Assembly: GCA_963277665.1 (NCBI GenBank)
Contig: OY728136.1
Location: 809,435,123-809,499,122, forward strand
Direction of reading: 5' to 3'
From: Viscum album
Lineage: Eukaryota; Streptophyta; Magnoliopsida; Santalales; Viscaceae
Length of the DNA stretch: 64,000 bases
The translations under genes were made by a program, and so were the position numbers. The notes beneath the pieces are model-generated. The model saw only the letters and a list, made by a program, of their open reading frames with translations. It was not told the DNA's origin and searched no databases. Below are positions 61,517-64,000 of this stretch, one piece after another (the stretch's first letter is position 1; every line of letters begins with the position of its first letter).

Positions 61517-62032
61517 CACTATAGAAAAAATGCAATGTCGTGGCGATTATTTTTTGGATATGGAAGCGGTTTAAACTGCCACCATATGCTTCTGTGGAGG
61601 TTTCCAAAAACCACTTCTAAATTGTGTGTCGGGAAACTATTTACAGTGTTTAAAGTAGTTTAGCAGCGGTTTATGGGAACCGTCATAGTTGGTGCATTTT
61701 CTCGGCAGTTATATTGTTTTTCGTAGCGGTTTTTCCGAGCAGGGGATTAATTTTTTTTAGCAGCGGTTAAAACCATCGCTAAAAAAAATTAATGGGCTTC
61801 TGGGACAAACCTCCGTGACAAACAATATAACCGCCCCAAAAAAAGCATGGAAGATGGGCCACTGTAGTGGCAGTTAGAACCGCCGCTAAATTTAAGACCA
61901 TAGAGGCGGTTAAAACCTCCATTAAAGAGAATATTTACAAAAAAAGAACCAGTTTCTGAAGCCCCTGTACCAGTGCCCTGAAAAAAACCATTACAAGAAT
62001 ACCGAAATACCAACAGAATACATACTATAGTC
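61517..62032. mobile_element. CACTA-ended palindromic (foldback) element
   Basis: Begins CACTATAG and ends CTATAGTC (last base differs from a perfect inverse). The midpoint (61774) coincides with the centre of a near-perfect inner palindrome (61746-61793, 16-bp exact arms ATTAATTTTTTTTAGC). Arms keep matching outward: AGTTATATTGTTTTTC (left) versus the inverse of ACAAACAATATAAC (right), and TTTAGCAGCGGTT versus the inverse of AACCGCCGCTAAA. AGCGGTT-type subterminal repeats are typical of CACTA (En/Spm) elements. No 3-bp target duplication is evident (GGG versus AAT). Confidence 0.65.
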
Positions 62033-64000
62033 AATATGAAAAGAGATGCTTAACTAAGAACAACCAAATTCATCGTTTAGTGAGTAAAGGAATTTAGATA
62101 AAAATATCACATGGAATAATCCTAGTATCCAATAAAATGTAGTGGTGAATTTACAATTTTACCCCTCTCCTATTCTTATACCACTTTACCTTTTCTATTT
62201 CATCTTCCAAATATTTTGAATTATTTATCCTCTTGTATAACTTAGAATTTTTTAACATAGGTTCATCCATATCTCTATCATTAGACACCCAATTCAAGAT
62301 CCGAAGGAAGCATTGGATATCTAAATATAAGGAAAACCCCACTCATATATCCTATTTTAGTTTCCCATTGGATACTTTGTGTGGTATAGGCATAGGAAAA
62401 TTTTGCATACTATCATAGAACTGATCCATTTCTCATATTTATTCCAGAAGTCTTGAAATATGAAGTTGATATCAGGAGAGGTGTCATCTATGACCTTTAG
62501 GTCGGTAGTCACATTGTTTTCCCTTTGGGGTTCGATGTTTTTTAATTAATCCACTGTGTCTCACACCATATTTGGTCAAGCATCTATATTTAAGTGATTT
62601 ATGTATTTAAAATTGACCATTACAGACTCATATGTACAAGTTGATCCTTTATTGGATGTTCACATATTGTGTGAAACTTATATGGTCACTCATTGGGTGA
62701 TCTAGGTGAAATAGGACAATATGATTTTTTTTCAAATGTTGGTACTCCCACATATCTTTTGAAATTGTTCAAGAATGTAATATCCCTTTATATATGATTA
62801 TTTTATAGAACCCAAGGCATCCCTTAGGTGTTTTAAACACTTCTAGTTGGAATTTATAAAGTGGTAAATTTCCTAGATTAACATGTCACCATCTAAGTGA
62901 CTCTATTGAGATTATATATGGGTTTCCCGTGTTTTAATGAATTGAATGAGTTAAATTTAACTGATAATGTGAAATGGAAAATTAATGATGGGTTTCCTTT
63001 ATTAAAATAAATCAATTGGTTTTAAATGGAATGACCCTCAGTAATTGTAATGTCATGCTCTTGATTTATTCTTTATAAAATGCTTCATACGAATTGTAAT
63101 ATTTTAAATGGGAATTGAACATGGATAAAGACATGAATAAGAGTTTATTCCTTATCTATTATGACACAAATGATTATGCCTTTATTATGTATATGGTGTA
63201 GATAGAATAGATGGATGTGAGGTAATTCCCCTTGCTAGTTATATTTAATATACGCCTTTATAGAGGTTGTGGTATGATGGTATGATATTGTTGAGCAAGG
63301 AGATATCACAATTCCTTACATCAGGTGTTGATCATGGTGTATCACAAAAAATGTTACTATATAAGTATTGTGATTTACTCACCACATTCCATGACTAGAA
63401 TTTTGACCTGATGGAACACTCAACATCCCATGTGTTGTTTCATGGCATCTCTCACTCTATTAGGATATAGGGTATGTACCCAATTACATGATCACATAGG
63501 CTCGTTAGACTGGTTAGGGATGTCTGAGTTATGTCATGGTCTACTCATCGGTATTATTATAATTATATGGCTACATTCATCTTCACATACCTTTGAAATT
63601 TAGGTGGATGAAATATATATAAACTATATATATTACAACTATATATATAGTAACTATTTATATTTCTATTCCATCTATGTGTCGATAAATTTAAACCCTC
63701 CTATAGTCCTTTAGGAACATGATTGGGTGGTTATTTATTTATTCTTTAGTTACACAAAAGATGTGGGGTGTAGTGTGTTGGTGGTAGACCATTTATCATG
63801 GGAATAATGATGTGGTAATATTTTCTTGGGATTAATTTATGTTGGCGTTCCATGTGGAATTATTATAAATGAAACATAACATAGGAATTAGGTAAAATCC
63901 TCTCTCCCTTGGGTTATTCCATGTGGAATCATTATACTTTACACTAAAGATAGAAAAAAGGTAAAATTGTCTCTCCCATGGATAAGTATTCCTAATTTTT
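62033..64000. other. Unassigned A+T-rich DNA, possible new LTR from 62776
   Basis: No protein homology in either strand. TGTAATATCCC at about 62777 resembles an LTR start (TGTAATGACCC type), and the following kilobase has LTR-like character, but no partner is in view. Confidence 0.35.
63846..63985. repeat. Two-copy tandem repeat, ~65 bp
   Basis: Two units each with TTCCATGTGGAATNATTATA and GGTAAAAT...CTCTCCC. The first half contains the palindrome TTCCA-TG-TGGAA. Confidence 0.75.

Noticed and set aside
62140..62144. TAGTG as the right end of the CACTA-like element
   Set aside because: It would give flanks GGG and GTG, but the inverted-repeat symmetry ends at 62032, which is the better boundary.
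1..64000. Search for host genes, tRNA, rRNA, organelle inserts, telomere repeats
   Set aside because: Nothing recognisable by eye; a profile search would be needed to exclude small or highly decayed cases.

Overview
The window looks like gene-poor, repeat-packed nuclear DNA of a flowering plant. The evidence is very high A+T between islands of moderate GC, several Ty3/gypsy LTR retrotransposons primed by plant initiator-Met tRNA, Ty1/copia fragments, two plant LINE ORF1-type (DUF4283/zinc-knuckle) remnants and a CACTA-like foldback element. I see no host gene, rRNA or tRNA that I can support, and the species cannot be read from the sequence. Almost all coding capacity belongs to decayed transposons, mostly on the minus strand.

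Layout. 1-10500: element A, a Ty3/gypsy element read right to left (left LTR cut by the window edge, interior 2602-7651, right LTR 7652 to about 10500). 10500-13250: a plus-strand LTR-like segment with a TATA box, then a broken minus-strand copia pol. 13460-19642: two LINE ORF1-type remnants around unassigned DNA that holds a gypsy LTR fragment. 19643-30132: element B, a complete but dead Tekay/Del-like chromovirus with about 2.6 kb LTRs, PBS, gag, protease, RT, RNase H and integrase. 30153-51094: element C, with about 4.8 kb LTRs around only 2.0 kb of interior. C's left LTR is split at 33305-42659 by element D. 51095-53870: gypsy pol remnant E. 53871-57170: unassigned. 57170-61516: a gypsy LTR fragment, then plus-strand element F (LTR, PBS, gag). 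61517-62032: palindromic CACTA-like element. The rest is unassigned repeat DNA.

The most interesting object is D, a non-autonomous large retrotransposon derivative (LARD) with 3.1-3.2 kb LTRs, a PBS, a PPT, a perfect GAATT target duplication and a 3.05 kb interior with no recognisable protein. D carries two sets of hairpins whose arms change sequence while pairing is largely kept. One is a 13-unit array present collinearly in both LTRs. The other is a set of three hairpins, about 125 bp apart, with a shared loop near the 3' end of the + strand interior (the 5' part of the transcript). A 10-bp palindrome lies between these and the PBS. I infer that D's RNA structure, not a protein, is what was maintained, which fits a parasite mobilised in trans by a gypsy element.

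History. D is younger than C because it sits inside C's LTR, and C's other LTR preserves the empty site. B abuts C, leaving only 20 bp between them. C has normal-looking LTR ends but different flanks (LINE-side DNA on the left, an integrase gene on the right) and no clear target duplication, which suggests rearrangement. B's stop codons are mostly TGA where the family has Arg, the signature expected from CpG methylation and deamination of a silenced element.
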